Both the position numbers and the translations under genes were made by a program. 64,000 nucleotides of DNA, taken from positions 1-64,000 of the forward strand of contig NZ_VZOT01000002.1 of assembly GCF_008801935.1 (NCBI RefSeq), in the 5' to 3' direction. Position 1 is the first letter of the stretch. Every line of letters begins with the position of its first letter. This stretch comes from Comamonas kerstersii. Lineage in GTDB: Bacteria > Pseudomonadota > Gammaproteobacteria > Burkholderiales > Burkholderiaceae_C. Below, in pieces: positions 1 to 7,311 of the stretch. The notes beneath the pieces are model-generated. The model was not told the origin of the DNA and searched no databases. It saw only the letters and a list, made by a program, of their open reading frames with translations.

Positions 1-150
1 AGTCAATTCCGCCTGCAAGGCTTTCTCGACCACGGCTTTGGTCAGTTGCTTGAGCAGACCGTTCTCGCCAATGAGGTCTTCGGGCTTTTTGTAATCGGCC
101 AGCAGAGCGCTGAGCAACGCTTCAGGAATGTCGTGTTGTACAGATGTCAT
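1..150 (-). CDS. IS256-family transposase, N-terminal fragment cut by the window edge
   Basis: The first 50 codons of a Mutator/IS256-type DDE transposase are visible, starting at the ATG at 150. The translation has the typical leader of this family: a short helix followed by DLIGENGLLKQLTK, then KALQAEL. Such enzymes cut and rejoin the ends of their own element. The catalytic DDE residues lie outside the window, so activity cannot be judged. Recognition is by family resemblance of this N-terminus and by the adjacent terminal repeat. Confidence 0.75.
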   Translation of the reverse strand, partial: MTSVQHDIPEALLSALLADYKKPEDLIGENGLLKQLTKAVVEKALQAELT

Positions 151-219
151 TGCGTTTGCGGGTTTGCAGATCCAAGTCTGCGGGTTATGGGCCATTTACA
201 CAAAATTCTGTACACCCTC
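1..219 (-). mobile_element. IS256-family insertion sequence, 5' end (partial)
   Basis: This is the left end of an insertion sequence that continues beyond the window edge. It holds the transposase N-terminus and a terminal sequence that, read on the minus strand from about 219, begins GAGGGTGTACAGAATTTTG, which resembles IS256/Mutator-type terminal inverted repeats. The other end and the target duplication are not visible, so completeness cannot be judged. It lies downstream of the metallophore operon and does not appear to disrupt it. Confidence 0.7.
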
Positions 220-398
220 TTACATGGGCTGCTGCCGTGCTCGAAACAGGCAAATGAGGTGGCTACTCAGGTCTGTAGGGTTTCCCCAGACAGGCTGGCC
301 GTCTGGAATCTACTTTGCAGCGACAGCGTTCTGTGGACTGACGACAGGTTTGGCCGATCAGAGAGACAGCTGCTGACCCAGCAATTCATAAAAACAAA

Positions 399-602
399 TC
401 AGCGCTTCACTGATTTATCGGGATCAAGAATGTTTTCCCGATAGTCTTTGAGGATTGTCGAAAGCTGCTGATCGTTGCGGGTGAAACTCCGGCAGCGATG
501 ACAAATAAGCCGGTGCTGAGCAGCCCAGAAACGGTCGATAGCGCCTGCTTCCTCGGATTGCCCCGATGTGATGTGAAAGATGTATTGCTTGCAATTCATC
601 AT
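399..602 (-). CDS. Small Cys/His-containing protein after an ECF sigma factor, putative zinc-finger anti-sigma
   Basis: This is a soluble protein of about 67 residues. It begins ATGATG at 602, and its start overlaps the stop of the upstream sigma factor in ATGA style, so the two are translationally coupled. It has Cys near the N-terminus (MMNCKQYIF) and a later H..LICHRC pattern, a plausible zinc-binding arrangement, but no membrane segment. Short proteins of this kind placed directly after an ECF sigma gene often act as anti-sigma factors. That role here is inferred from position and the Cys/His pattern; I do not recognise a named family. The longer reading from 638 would run into the sigma gene and lacks support. 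Confidence 0.6.
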   Translation of the reverse strand: MMNCKQYIFHITSGQSEEAGAIDRFWAAQHRLICHRCRSFTRNDQQLSTILKDYRENILDPDKSVKR

Positions 603-1174
603 TGACTGGCACCTCCGAACCATTTCTGGCTCAAGCACAGCTGTATTTGTTTACGGGCCCGGCTCATGCATTGCCAGTAATCGGTTTTGCTCAAGCCCAG
701 AGTGGTGCAGATTTCATCGGCATCGCACTCCAGAAACACCTTCATGCTGAACACCTGGGCAGGTTTGGTCGGTAAGTTGTGCACGCACAAATCGACCACG
801 GCAAAAAACTGATCTGTTTGCAGCCGTTCGTCTGGCCTGTGCCAGCCTGCAGGAGCGACGCCTTCTATCCAATGGCTGCGCTCATTGAACAAATAAACAT
901 CCAGATCGTCCGAAAACGCTTCGCAGTAGCTGGCCTCCCCGCTATAGCGCTTGCGTAGCCGATCTGTGATTTTGTTCTTGAGAATTCCGAACAAGTAGCG
1001 CTTGGGGTCTACAGCTTGCAGCTTGTCGAAATCGATCTCCAACAATGCAATCAACGCATCTTGCACTGCGTCCTCAGCTTCCTCGCGTGGGCTTAGATGC
1101 AGGCAAGCAAATCGAAGCATGGGCCCACGCCATTGGCATATCCACTGCGCCCTGTCGTCGATCACGAGACTCAT
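599..1174 (-). CDS. ECF-type RNA polymerase sigma factor
   Basis: This 191-residue protein has the two-domain layout of group 4 (ECF) sigma factors. Region 2 lies at about residues 15-60, with an acidic stretch EEAEDAVQDALIALLE and then KNKITDRLRKR. Region 4 lies at about 130-180, with a helix-turn-helix DADEICTTLGLSKTDYWQCMSRARKQ. It probably directs polymerase to the metallophore operon in which it is encoded, responding to metal or envelope stress. It follows the doxX gene by 11 bases and overlaps the small putative anti-sigma gene. ECF sigma genes commonly accompany bufferin operons, which supports autoregulation, but no promoter could be assigned with certainty. Confidence 0.85.
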   Translation of the reverse strand: MSLVIDDRAQWICQWRGPMLRFACLHLSPREEAEDAVQDALIALLEIDFDKLQAVDPKRYLFGILKNKITDRLRKRYSGEASYCEAFSDDLDVYLFNERSHWIEGVAPAGWHRPDERLQTDQFFAVVDLCVHNLPTKPAQVFSMKVFLECDADEICTTLGLSKTDYWQCMSRARKQIQLCLSQKWFGGASQ

Positions 1175-1185
1175 ACGGTGTATTG

Positions 1186-1698
1186 CTAGGTAGAGGAAAC
1201 TCGCTTGGATGCGCCCTGATTGGACTTTGGCGACATGCTTGCTTGCGCTGCATCCAGAGAAAATCGCCCAGGTCCTTGGGTCAGCACGGCAAACAGCATC
1301 AGTCCCAGCATGAGAGGAACCTTAAACCCCAGGCCTTCATCGGTTTCAATCGCCCGCCAACCTGCCCAGCCCAGATCAAAGTGCACGGTATAGACAGCGA
1401 CGTAGGTGATATAAATCAGGCCCAATGCCGCGAATCGGCCCTTGTACCCCAGTAGCAGCAAAAAGCCCAGCACGACCTCGCCAATACCGGCTGCCAGCCA
1501 GTTCAGTTGTGCTCCCAGGAACTGATGGGGGAAAGGAAAGTCCAGACCTGCAAACCATGCAGGAGCAGAGCCGCCAGCGCTCAATTTGGTCCAGCCGGCG
1601 AACAAAAACTCTTGCGCTGCCCATATTCTGAGTCCCAGCAGTCCCAGGTCACGCATGTGTGTCTGTGCTTTCTCGCCCCAGATAAGCAATAAATTCAT
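1186..1698 (-). CDS. DoxX-family inner-membrane protein of the metallophore operon
   Basis: This is a membrane protein of about 170 residues with four predicted transmembrane helices. It carries the DoxX signature near the N-terminus (LRIWAAQEFLFAGWTKL), followed by a GxGEVVLGFLLLLG helix. DoxX-like proteins recur in bufferin/HvfA operons, where a role in export, maturation or redox support of the peptide has been suggested but is not settled. The ATG at 1698 is chosen because it gives a normal DoxX N-terminus; it overlaps bufC by 50 bases. A second ATG at 1656 would give a shorter protein with less overlap. The next gene, the ECF sigma factor, begins 11 bases after the stop. Confidence 0.8.
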   Translation of the reverse strand: MNLLLIWGEKAQTHMRDLGLLGLRIWAAQEFLFAGWTKLSAGGSAPAWFAGLDFPFPHQFLGAQLNWLAAGIGEVVLGFLLLLGYKGRFAALGLIYITYVAVYTVHFDLGWAGWRAIETDEGLGFKVPLMLGLMLFAVLTQGPGRFSLDAAQASMSPKSNQGASKRVSST

Positions 1699-1933
1699 GA
1701 CGCAAATCTCCGTAATACGGTGATGTCCAAGCGGATTGCCGCACGAACCCTTCAATCAGCAGGCGCCACGCCTGCTCTCCCAATTGCTCTCGCAGGAATG
1801 GGAAATTGGCCTCCACCATCTGGCTGGCGCCCAGATACACCAGATACCGGTATGCACGAAGTCCTGCCAGGGTGTACCCTGCCGGCACTGTCTCGCTGCG
1901 CCCCCTCACGTAGTCATAAAAGGCGTTAGACAT
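1649..1933 (-). CDS. bufC: BufC/HvfC-like partner protein (DUF2063 N-terminal domain only)
   Basis: This 94-residue protein matches the N-terminal domain of DUF2063 proteins: LAGLRAYRYLVYLGASQMVEANFPFLREQLGE, then a helix with FVRQSAWTSPYYGDLRHEFIAYL. Partner proteins of this family bind the precursor peptide and the MNIO enzyme. The usual protein is about 250 residues, with a second domain that is absent here. There is no sign of a frameshift, because the DoxX gene begins inside its end. The gene overlaps bufB by 28 bases, showing tight coupling. It is read as a compact partner protein; the function is known for the family and inferred here. Confidence 0.8.
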   Translation of the reverse strand: MSNAFYDYVRGRSETVPAGYTLAGLRAYRYLVYLGASQMVEANFPFLREQLGEQAWRLLIEGFVRQSAWTSPYYGDLRHEFIAYLGRESTDTHA

Positions 1934-2694
1934 ATGAGTTCCTGGTTGAGTGTGTCCATAGACGGCACATCGTTATCCCACTCCAGCAGCACTTGTAGGC
2001 CATGGGTGCGCTGAAGTTGGCGGGCCATGGTCATGGTTTGCTCTTCCACGGTCTCGCTGTGGGTGTCAATGAACAGGCCAAAACGAGCATCGAACTCATG
2101 GCCAGCCACATGGATGTAACTGACTCGCGTCAGATCCACACGCGCAACAAACTCCTGCAGACTGTGTTGCCCATGGTTCTTGTAATTGACCATGATGTTG
2201 TTGAGATCCAGCAGCACACCACAGTCGCCCCATTCGGCGACAGCGCCCAAGAAGTCGGGCTCAGGGATGTCACCAATATTGGTGTACCAAGTGCTGTTCT
2301 CGATCGCAATTTGCTGCCCCAGGATGTCCTGCACCTGGCGGATACGGTCTCCCACCCGCTTGACCTCTTGCTTGGTGAAGGGGATGGGGAACAGGTCATA
2401 CAGCTGATGGGCGTCTCCACTGGCCGCCAAGTGGTCTGAATACCTGATGGTCCCCAGCTCATCCATCAAGGCGCGGACATCCCGTAAAAAACAGTGATCA
2501 ATTGCACTGTCTCCGCCCAAGTTCAGAGACACACCGTGCAGGTGCACAGGCCGGCCGGATGCTCGCAGCCTGTGCAAAGGGCTGCGATCACGTCGTATCC
2601 AGTTCTCGGGGGCAACTTCAAAGAAGTCAGCCAGAACCAGCGACATGTCCCAGTCGGCCATTTCGCGGCGATAACCCAATCCAGCCATGGCCAT
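1906..2694 (-). CDS. bufB: MNIO-family (DUF692) RiPP maturase, BufB/HvfB type
   Basis: This 262-residue TIM-barrel enzyme belongs to the multinuclear non-haem iron oxidative family, which converts Cys residues of a precursor peptide to thiooxazole or oxazolone/thioamide groups that bind copper. Likely metal ligands are all present: EVAPENW near 26-32, HGVSLNLG with H53, SDHLA with D87 and H88, IENSTWY with E132, DLNNIMVN at 163-170 and H174, HVAGHE with H195 and H199, DTHS at 210-213, and LLEWDND near the C-terminus. It starts 6 bases after the precursor gene and overlaps bufC. No residue expected for catalysis appears to be missing. The specific chemistry on this precursor is inferred. Confidence 0.9.
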   Translation of the reverse strand: MAMAGLGYRREMADWDMSLVLADFFEVAPENWIRRDRSPLHRLRASGRPVHLHGVSLNLGGDSAIDHCFLRDVRALMDELGTIRYSDHLAASGDAHQLYDLFPIPFTKQEVKRVGDRIRQVQDILGQQIAIENSTWYTNIGDIPEPDFLGAVAEWGDCGVLLDLNNIMVNYKNHGQHSLQEFVARVDLTRVSYIHVAGHEFDARFGLFIDTHSETVEEQTMTMARQLQRTHGLQVLLEWDNDVPSMDTLNQELICLTPFMTT

Positions 2695-2700
2695 GCTCCT

Positions 2701-2934
2701 TCACTTCTTGGAACAAGCAGCGTCTTTTTTGGAGCAGGCCGCATCTTTCTTGCTGCACGCACTGTCTTTTTTGCTGCACGATGCATCGCACTGGGCACCA
2801 GGTTTGCAGGTCGTTTCCTTCTTGCCGCAGGTTCCCGCGCCGCACTTTTGCTCAGCAGCGCCTGCAGCCCAGGCCGAAGAAGCAATAAGAGCAGCAGCAA
2901 TCGTTGCAACAGATTTGATGTTCAGGGCGGACAT
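2701..2934 (-). CDS. bufA: Cys-rich RiPP metallophore precursor (bufferin/HvfA-like)
   Basis: This 77-residue secreted peptide is the probable substrate of the adjacent MNIO enzyme. Residues 1-27 form a Sec-type signal peptide (NIK, hydrophobic core, cleavage near AAGAA). The mature part has eight Cys: KCGAGTCG at 30-37, C43, C49, and then C53, C60, C67 and C74 spaced exactly seven residues apart in CSKKDAA repeats. The KCGxGxCG motif resembles the EGKCG units of HvfA/BufA2 peptides, which are modified and buffer copper. The repeated CSKKDAA tail is unlike the forms I know. A TAGGAG ribosome site lies about 7 bases before the ATG at 2934. It is first in a six-gene operon. Confidence 0.85.
   Translation of the reverse strand: MSALNIKSVATIAAALIASSAWAAGAAEQKCGAGTCGKKETTCKPGAQCDASCSKKDSACSKKDAACSKKDAACSKK
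2704..2778 (-). repeat. In-frame 21-bp repeats encoding the CSKKDAA heptads of the precursor
   Basis: Three and a half in-frame 21-bp units encode CSKKDSA, CSKKDAA, CSKKDAA and CSKK. The units differ at many synonymous positions (AGC or TCC for Ser, AAA or AAG for Lys, GAC or GAT for Asp, TGC or TGT for Cys) while the peptide is nearly constant. This points to older duplications kept under selection at the protein level rather than to a recent slippage tract. Confidence 0.85.
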
Positions 2935-3060
2935 GTTTGACTCCTAGAAAATGGCATGCACAAGACGTGCACGGTGATCTAGTCGTACCGAGATGCGGAT
3001 TCCTGACAGAGTTGAGAAAAAAATTCGAGCGCTTTGTCCACCGAGGAAGGTGCGGCGGAT
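2935..3060 (-). promoter_or_regulatory. Leader and probable promoter region of the bufferin operon
   Basis: This is the only sizeable gap before bufA and must hold its promoter. On the minus strand it reads TGTCAGGAATC (about 3008-2998), then CGACTA (2985-2980), which faintly resembles ECF-type promoter elements but with unusual spacing (TGTCAG-N17-CGACTA, or GGAATC-N12-CGACTA). A short palindrome TGCAC-AAGAC-GTGCA lies in the leader. No sigma-70 promoter stands out. The stretch between here and the guaA terminator, about 3061-3225, shows no convincing gene. Confidence 0.3.
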
Positions 3061-3230
3061 CAATGAGAAACATGCCAATCCTCACTGATCCTAAGCTTCG
3101 GCCAGCAATCGACGAACTCCTGTCGTACGAGTCCCATCAAGCAAAGTCTGCTGTGCAGCGGTTGCGGTTCTTGGAGTTTCCAAGTTCACCCTCCTCCCTG
3201 AGACTTCCAGCAAGTGCGATGCACAAAAGC

Positions 3231-3266
3231 AAAAAGCCCCGCAAATCATTGATTTGCAGGGCTTTT
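3231..3266 (-). terminator. Rho-independent terminator after guaA
   Basis: An inverted repeat with arms AAAGCCCCGCAAATCA and TGATTTGCAGGGCTTTT is flanked by an A-rich run on the low-coordinate side, which becomes a U tract for minus-strand transcripts from guaA. The outer T run also allows some termination in the other direction. Confidence 0.85.
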
Positions 3267-3300
3267 ATTGTTGAGCTGCTAGGCAGTTCTCAACGCGGGA

Positions 3301-4917
3301 TTACTCCCACTCAATGGTTGCTGGTGGTTTGGTGCTCACGTCGTAAGTCACGCGGTTGATGCCGCGCACTTCATTGATGATACGGCCAGACACCTTCTTG
3401 AGCAGGCCGTAAGGCAGCTCGGCCCAGTCGGCCGTCATGAAGTCGCTGGTCACCACAGCACGCAGAGCCACGACGTAGTCGTAGGTGCGGCCGTCGCCCA
3501 TCACGCCCACGCTCTTGACGGGCAGGAACACGGTGAAGGCCTGGCTGGTCAGGTCGTACCAGCTCTTGCCGGTCTTTTCATCGATCCAGTTGCGCAGCTC
3601 TTCGATGAAGATGGCGTCCGCGCGGCGCAGCAGGTCGGCGTATTCCTTCTTGACTTCACCCAGGATACGCACGCCCAGTCCGGGGCCTGGGAAGGGATGG
3701 CGATACACCATCTCGCGGGGCAGGCCCAGAGCTACGCCCAGCTCGCGCACTTCGTCCTTGAACAGGTCGCGCAGGGGTTCCAGCAGCTTCAGACCCAGCT
3801 GCTCAGGCAGACCGCCCACGTTGTGGTGGCTCTTGATGGTGACAGCCTTCTTGCTCTTGGCGCCGCCCGACTCGATCACGTCGGGGTAGATCGTACCTTG
3901 TGCCAGGAAAGTCGCGCCCTTGGAGCCTGCGGTGGCTGCCTTGAGCTTGGCGGCTTCGCTCTTGAACACATCCACAAACAGACGGCCAATGATCTTGCGC
4001 TTTTGCTCAGGTTCAGACACGCCAGCCAATTCGCCCAGGAACAGCTCGGAAGCGTCCACGCGAATCACCTTGGCGTGCAGCTTGCCTTCGAACATGTCCA
4101 TGACCATATCGCCTTCGTTCAGGCGCAGCAGACCGTGGTCCACAAACACGCAGGTCAGCTGGTCGCCAATGGCGCGGTGGATCAGCGCAGCAGCTACGGA
4201 CGAATCCACACCGCCAGACAGACCCAGAATGACTTCTTCGTCACCCACTTGTTCGCGAATCTTGGCAACTGCTTCTTCGATGTAGTCGCCCATGATCCAG
4301 TCTGCATTGGCACCGCAGATATCCAGCACAAAGCGGTTCAGCATGGCTGCGCCCTGCACGGTGTGCGTGACTTCGGGGTGGAACTGCACAGCGTAGAAGC
4401 GACGTGTTTCGTCAGCCATACCAGCGATGGGGCAGGAAGGTGTGGAGCACATCACCTTGAAGCCTTCGGGCAGCTGGGTGACCTTGTCACCGTGGCTCAT
4501 CCACACTTTGAGCATGCCGTGGCCTTCAGCGGTCACGAAGTCTTCAATGCCCTTGAGCAGTTCCGTGTGGCCGTGTGCGCGCACTTCGGCGTAGCCGAAT
4601 TCGCGGGTGTTGGAGCCTTCAACCTTGCCGCCCAGCTGGGTGGCCATGGTCTGCATGCCGTAGCAGATGCCCAGCACGGGAATGCCCAGCTCGAACACTG
4701 CGTCAGGCGCGCGGTCATCGACTTCGTAGACGGAAGCGTGGCTGCCAGAGAGGATGATGCCTTTGAGCTTGCCGTCAGCGGCAAACTCGCGCACCCATTC
4801 GCTGCTCACATCGCAGGGGTGGACTTCGCAGTACACGTGGGCTTCGCGCACGCGACGTGCGATCAGCTGTGTGACCTGCGAACCGAAGTCAAGAATCAGG
4901 ATCTTGTCATGTTGCAT
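3301..4917 (-). CDS. guaA: GMP synthase (glutamine-hydrolysing)
   Basis: This enzyme converts XMP to GMP with ATP and glutamine, the last step of guanine nucleotide synthesis in the cytosol. The 538-residue protein has a class I glutamine amidotransferase domain ([14 protein letters not shown] at the start, nucleophile in GICYGMQ near 80, His/Glu in QFHPEV), an ATP-pyrophosphatase domain with the P-loop [10 protein letters not shown] near 225, and a C-terminal dimerisation domain ending PPATIEWE. The ATG at 4917 is chosen over an in-frame TTG at 4935, since family members begin with this residue. It is separated from guaB by a toxin-antitoxin pair, which is unusual. Confidence 0.97.
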   Translation of the reverse strand: MQHDKILILDFGSQVTQLIARRVREAHVYCEVHPCDVSSEWVREFAADGKLKGIILSGSHASVYEVDDRAPDAVFELGIPVLGICYGMQTMATQLGGKVEGSNTREFGYAEVRAHGHTELLKGIEDFVTAEGHGMLKVWMSHGDKVTQLPEGFKVMCSTPSCPIAGMADETRRFYAVQFHPEVTHTVQGAAMLNRFVLDICGANADWIMGDYIEEAVAKIREQVGDEEVILGLSGGVDSSVAAALIHRAIGDQLTCVFVDHGLLRLNEGDMVMDMFEGKLHAKVIRVDASELFLGELAGVSEPEQKRKIIGRLFVDVFKSEAAKLKAATAGSKGATFLAQGTIYPDVIESGGAKSKKAVTIKSHHNVGGLPEQLGLKLLEPLRDLFKDEVRELGVALGLPREMVYRHPFPGPGLGVRILGEVKKEYADLLRRADAIFIEELRNWIDEKTGKSWYDLTSQAFTVFLPVKSVGVMGDGRTYDYVVALRAVVTSDFMTADWAELPYGLLKKVSGRIINEVRGINRVTYDVSTKPPATIEWE

Positions 4918-4953
4918 GGTGTTATCCAAGGGCAAGAAAAGGAGAAATCCATG

Positions 4954-5388
4954 TCAAAAATCGCCAGGTGCCAAAAGTGCAATTCCGCGCTTTCGGGCCG
5001 CAGCAATCTGGGCAGGATCAAAGGTCGCCAGCGGCACACGCAGTGATTGCGCGAGCCACAGATATGCAGCGTCGTACACGGGCAGGCCCGTATCCAGTGC
5101 CACATCCAGCACGGCTTTGTGCTGGGCAGGAGCCAGCTCGTGCAGTTCCACGCGATGGCGAATAGCTTCGAGCACACCCCACAACCCCTCGACCGAGGTC
5201 TGCGGAATACGCCCATGATTGACACCCGATGCAATCAGGTTGCAGCACTCCCACTGCCAGACATTGGGAGCTTGCGGTTCCACCTCATCACGCCGGATGC
5301 GTGCGTACAGACGCTGGGTATCAGCACTGGCATGCTCAGGCAGCAGCCAGGCGGAAGTCACGGAGACATCCAGCACAAATGCGCTCAT
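4954..5388 (-). CDS. PIN-domain toxin (VapC-like ribonuclease)
   Basis: This 144-residue PIN-domain protein is probably the toxin of a type II toxin-antitoxin pair that cleaves RNA. The acidic residues expected in the Mg2+ site are visible: D7 in VLDVSVTSAW, E47 in WQWECCN, D105 in VYDAAYLWLA, and a later D in LATFD. Its ATG overlaps the stop of the upstream antitoxin gene in ATGA form, giving coupled translation. Target RNA cannot be read from sequence. It sits between guaB and guaA, 36 bases before the latter. Confidence 0.85.
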   Translation of the reverse strand: MSAFVLDVSVTSAWLLPEHASADTQRLYARIRRDEVEPQAPNVWQWECCNLIASGVNHGRIPQTSVEGLWGVLEAIRHRVELHELAPAQHKAVLDVALDTGLPVYDAAYLWLAQSLRVPLATFDPAQIAAARKRGIALLAPGDF

Positions 5389-5645
5389 GTCTGACTCCGC
5401 CCTGTATGGCGCAGCGCCACTACAGAATCAGTAGCTTCCGGGGCACGCACAGTCTGCTGTAGCGCCTGAATTTGTTCTAACTCACGGGCAATCTGCTCGT
5501 CCGTAATCACCGGGCGACGGCGCACAGGCAGCATGCGCACCACTTCCTTGCCGTGACGGGTAATGCGCACCTCTTCTCCCTGCTCGACCAGTTCGATCAA
5601 GGCAGAAAAGCGGGTTTTGGCTTCGTAAATACCGACAGATTGCAT
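5385..5645 (-). CDS. Phd/YefM-family antitoxin
   Basis: This 86-residue antitoxin has an N-terminal Phd/YefM DNA-binding fold (MQSVGIYEAKTRFSALIELVEQGEEVRITRHGKEVVRMLP), and the C-terminal half (IARELEQIQALQQTVR) probably wraps the PIN toxin. Such proteins bind palindromes in their own promoter and repress the pair. Here a strong palindrome lies about ten bases before the start codon, together with further TCTGGTC motifs. The gene precedes the toxin, the usual order for this class. Confidence 0.87.
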   Translation of the reverse strand: MQSVGIYEAKTRFSALIELVEQGEEVRITRHGKEVVRMLPVRRRPVITDEQIARELEQIQALQQTVRAPEATDSVVALRHTGRSQT

Positions 5646-5655
5646 GGGTAGAAAT

Positions 5656-5735
5656 AAAAAAATCTGGTCTGAACCAGAAGTTCAGGCCAGATTTTAGCAT
5701 TCTGACCAGAATCCTGCGACTCTGGTCTATTTCCT
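5656..5735 (-). terminator. guaB terminator palindrome that may also be the antitoxin operator
   Basis: Arms AAATCTGGTCTGAAC and GTTCAGGCCAGATTT flank a 5-base loop. On the minus strand the stem is followed by seven T, giving a strong intrinsic terminator for guaB. The stem lies just before the antitoxin start. A second weaker repeat, GACCAGA-N10-TCTGGTC (about 5703-5728), repeats the same TCTGGTC core, so the sites could be bound by the Phd-like repressor. The terminator role is well supported by structure; the operator role is inferred. Confidence 0.7.
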
Positions 5736-5744
5736 CAAAGGGAA

Positions 5745-7214
5745 TTAGTCGGCACGGTAATTAGGTGCTTCCTTGGTGATCTGCACGTCGTGTACGTGCG
5801 ACTCACGGATACCGGCTGCGGTGATTTCCACAAACTCGGCCTTTTCGTTCATCTCAGCAATGGTCTTGCAACCGCAGTAGCCCATGGAAGCACGGATGCC
5901 ACCTGCCATCTGGTACACGATGGCAACCATGGAGCCCTTGTAAGGCACACGGCCTTCAATACCTTCGGGCACCAGCTTGTCAGCTGTGGGGTTGCCTGTA
6001 GAGGATTCCTGGAAGTAGCGGTCTGCAGAGCCTTGCTGCATGGCGCCGATGGAGCCCATGCCACGGTAGCTCTTGTAGGAGCGACCCTGGAACAGAATCA
6101 CTTCACCAGGTGCTTCTTCGGTACCAGCAAACATGCCGCCCATCATGATGGTGGATGCGCCAGCTGCCAGCGCCTTGGAGATATCACCGGAGAAGCGGAT
6201 ACCACCGTCACCAATCAGTGGCACACCTGTGCCCTTCAGGGCTTCGGCCACGTTGGAGATCGCCATGATCTGGGGTACACCCACACCGGCCACGATACGT
6301 GTGGTACAGATGGAGCCAGGGCCGATACCGACCTTCACAGCGTCAGCGCCCGCTTCCACCAGCGCCAGCGCAGCAGCGCCGGTAGCGATGTTGCCGCCAA
6401 TCACATCGATATGGGGGTAGTTTTGCTTGACCCAGCGCACGCGGTCGATCACGCCCTTGGAGTGACCGTGGGCTGTGTCCACCACAATAGCGTCCACACC
6501 AGCCTTGGCCAGCAGTTCCACACGCTCTTCCGTGCCAGCGCCCACACCCACAGCAGCGGCTACGCGCAGACGGCCAGCGGCGTCACGTGCAGCGTTGGGG
6601 AAATTGGTTTGCTTGTTGATGTCCTTGACAGTGATCAGACCCTTGAGTTCAAAGGCATCGTTGACCACCAGCAGGCGCTCGAGCTTGTGCTTGTTCAGCA
6701 GCGCCTTGGCTTCAGCAGGCGTTGTGCCTTCATGCACAGTGATCAGGCGCTCGCGGGGCGTCATGATCTCGCGCACTTTCACGTCGTAGCGTGTTTCAAA
6801 GCGGATGTCGCGGTTGGTCACAATACCCACCACCTTGCCGCCTTCCACCACAGGGAAGCCCGAGATACCACGCTCTTCAGACAGCTGCAGCACCTGCAAC
6901 ACAGTGAAGTCAGGGGTGATCACCACAGGATCAGACACCACGCCGGATTCATGGCGCTTGACCTTGAGCACTTCAGCCGCTTGTTGCTCGGCCGTCATGT
7001 TCTTGTGAATAACGCCAATGCCGCCTTCTTGGGCAATGGCGATCGCCAGACGCGCTTCAGTCACGGTGTCCATGGCCGCAGAGACCAGTGGCAGGTTCAA
7101 CGTGATGTTGCGAGTGAACTTGGTAGAAAGAGAAACGTCCTTGGGCAGGACTTCGGAGTAGGCGGGAACGAGCAGAACGTCGTCAAAGGTCAGTGCTTTT
7201 CCGAGAAGGCGCAT
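5745..7214 (-). CDS. guaB: Inosine-5'-monophosphate dehydrogenase
   Basis: This enzyme oxidises IMP to XMP with NAD+, the committed step to GMP. The 489-residue protein begins [20 protein letters not shown] and shows the catalytic barrel split by two CBS domains (about 90-205). The active-site loop [18 protein letters not shown] carries the nucleophilic Cys, and the mobile flap has the RYFQE element. The start at 7214 is fixed by the family N-terminus; the open frame upstream to 7325 is not coding. guaA lies downstream after the toxin-antitoxin pair, and a terminator separates guaB from that pair. Confidence 0.97.
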   Translation of the reverse strand: MRLLGKALTFDDVLLVPAYSEVLPKDVSLSTKFTRNITLNLPLVSAAMDTVTEARLAIAIAQEGGIGVIHKNMTAEQQAAEVLKVKRHESGVVSDPVVITPDFTVLQVLQLSEERGISGFPVVEGGKVVGIVTNRDIRFETRYDVKVREIMTPRERLITVHEGTTPAEAKALLNKHKLERLLVVNDAFELKGLITVKDINKQTNFPNAARDAAGRLRVAAAVGVGAGTEERVELLAKAGVDAIVVDTAHGHSKGVIDRVRWVKQNYPHIDVIGGNIATGAAALALVEAGADAVKVGIGPGSICTTRIVAGVGVPQIMAISNVAEALKGTGVPLIGDGGIRFSGDISKALAAGASTIMMGGMFAGTEEAPGEVILFQGRSYKSYRGMGSIGAMQQGSADRYFQESSTGNPTADKLVPEGIEGRVPYKGSMVAIVYQMAGGIRASMGYCGCKTIAEMNEKAEFVEITAAGIRESHVHDVQITKEAPNYRAD

Positions 7215-7311
7215 TGTGAAGGCTCCAAAAGAGGGATTGTAGCTTCGTCTGGCGGCTCCCGTGCCAATCACGCAACAAGAAACCTTGCAAGCCAGAGCTA
7301 CACTGCCAGTC

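Noticed and set aside
1-398. IS insertion as a disruption of the metallophore operon
   Set aside because: The terminal repeat ends near 219, about 180 bases beyond the last gene of the operon, so no gene is broken.
1649-1698. Overlap of bufC and doxX read as a frameshift within one gene
   Set aside because: Both products match different known families and each has its own start, so a true overlap is more likely.
2937-3359. Possible 140-residue gene upstream of bufA
   Set aside because: It crosses the guaA terminator and runs into guaA; no ribosome site and no family resemblance. The region is more likely promoter and leader.
4918-4935. TTG at 4935 as the guaA start
   Set aside because: It adds six residues absent from the family N-terminus, and the ATG at 4917 gives the standard one.
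3697-5046. Open frame opposite guaA
   Set aside because: Shadow of guaA; the true gene on the minus strand has all family motifs.
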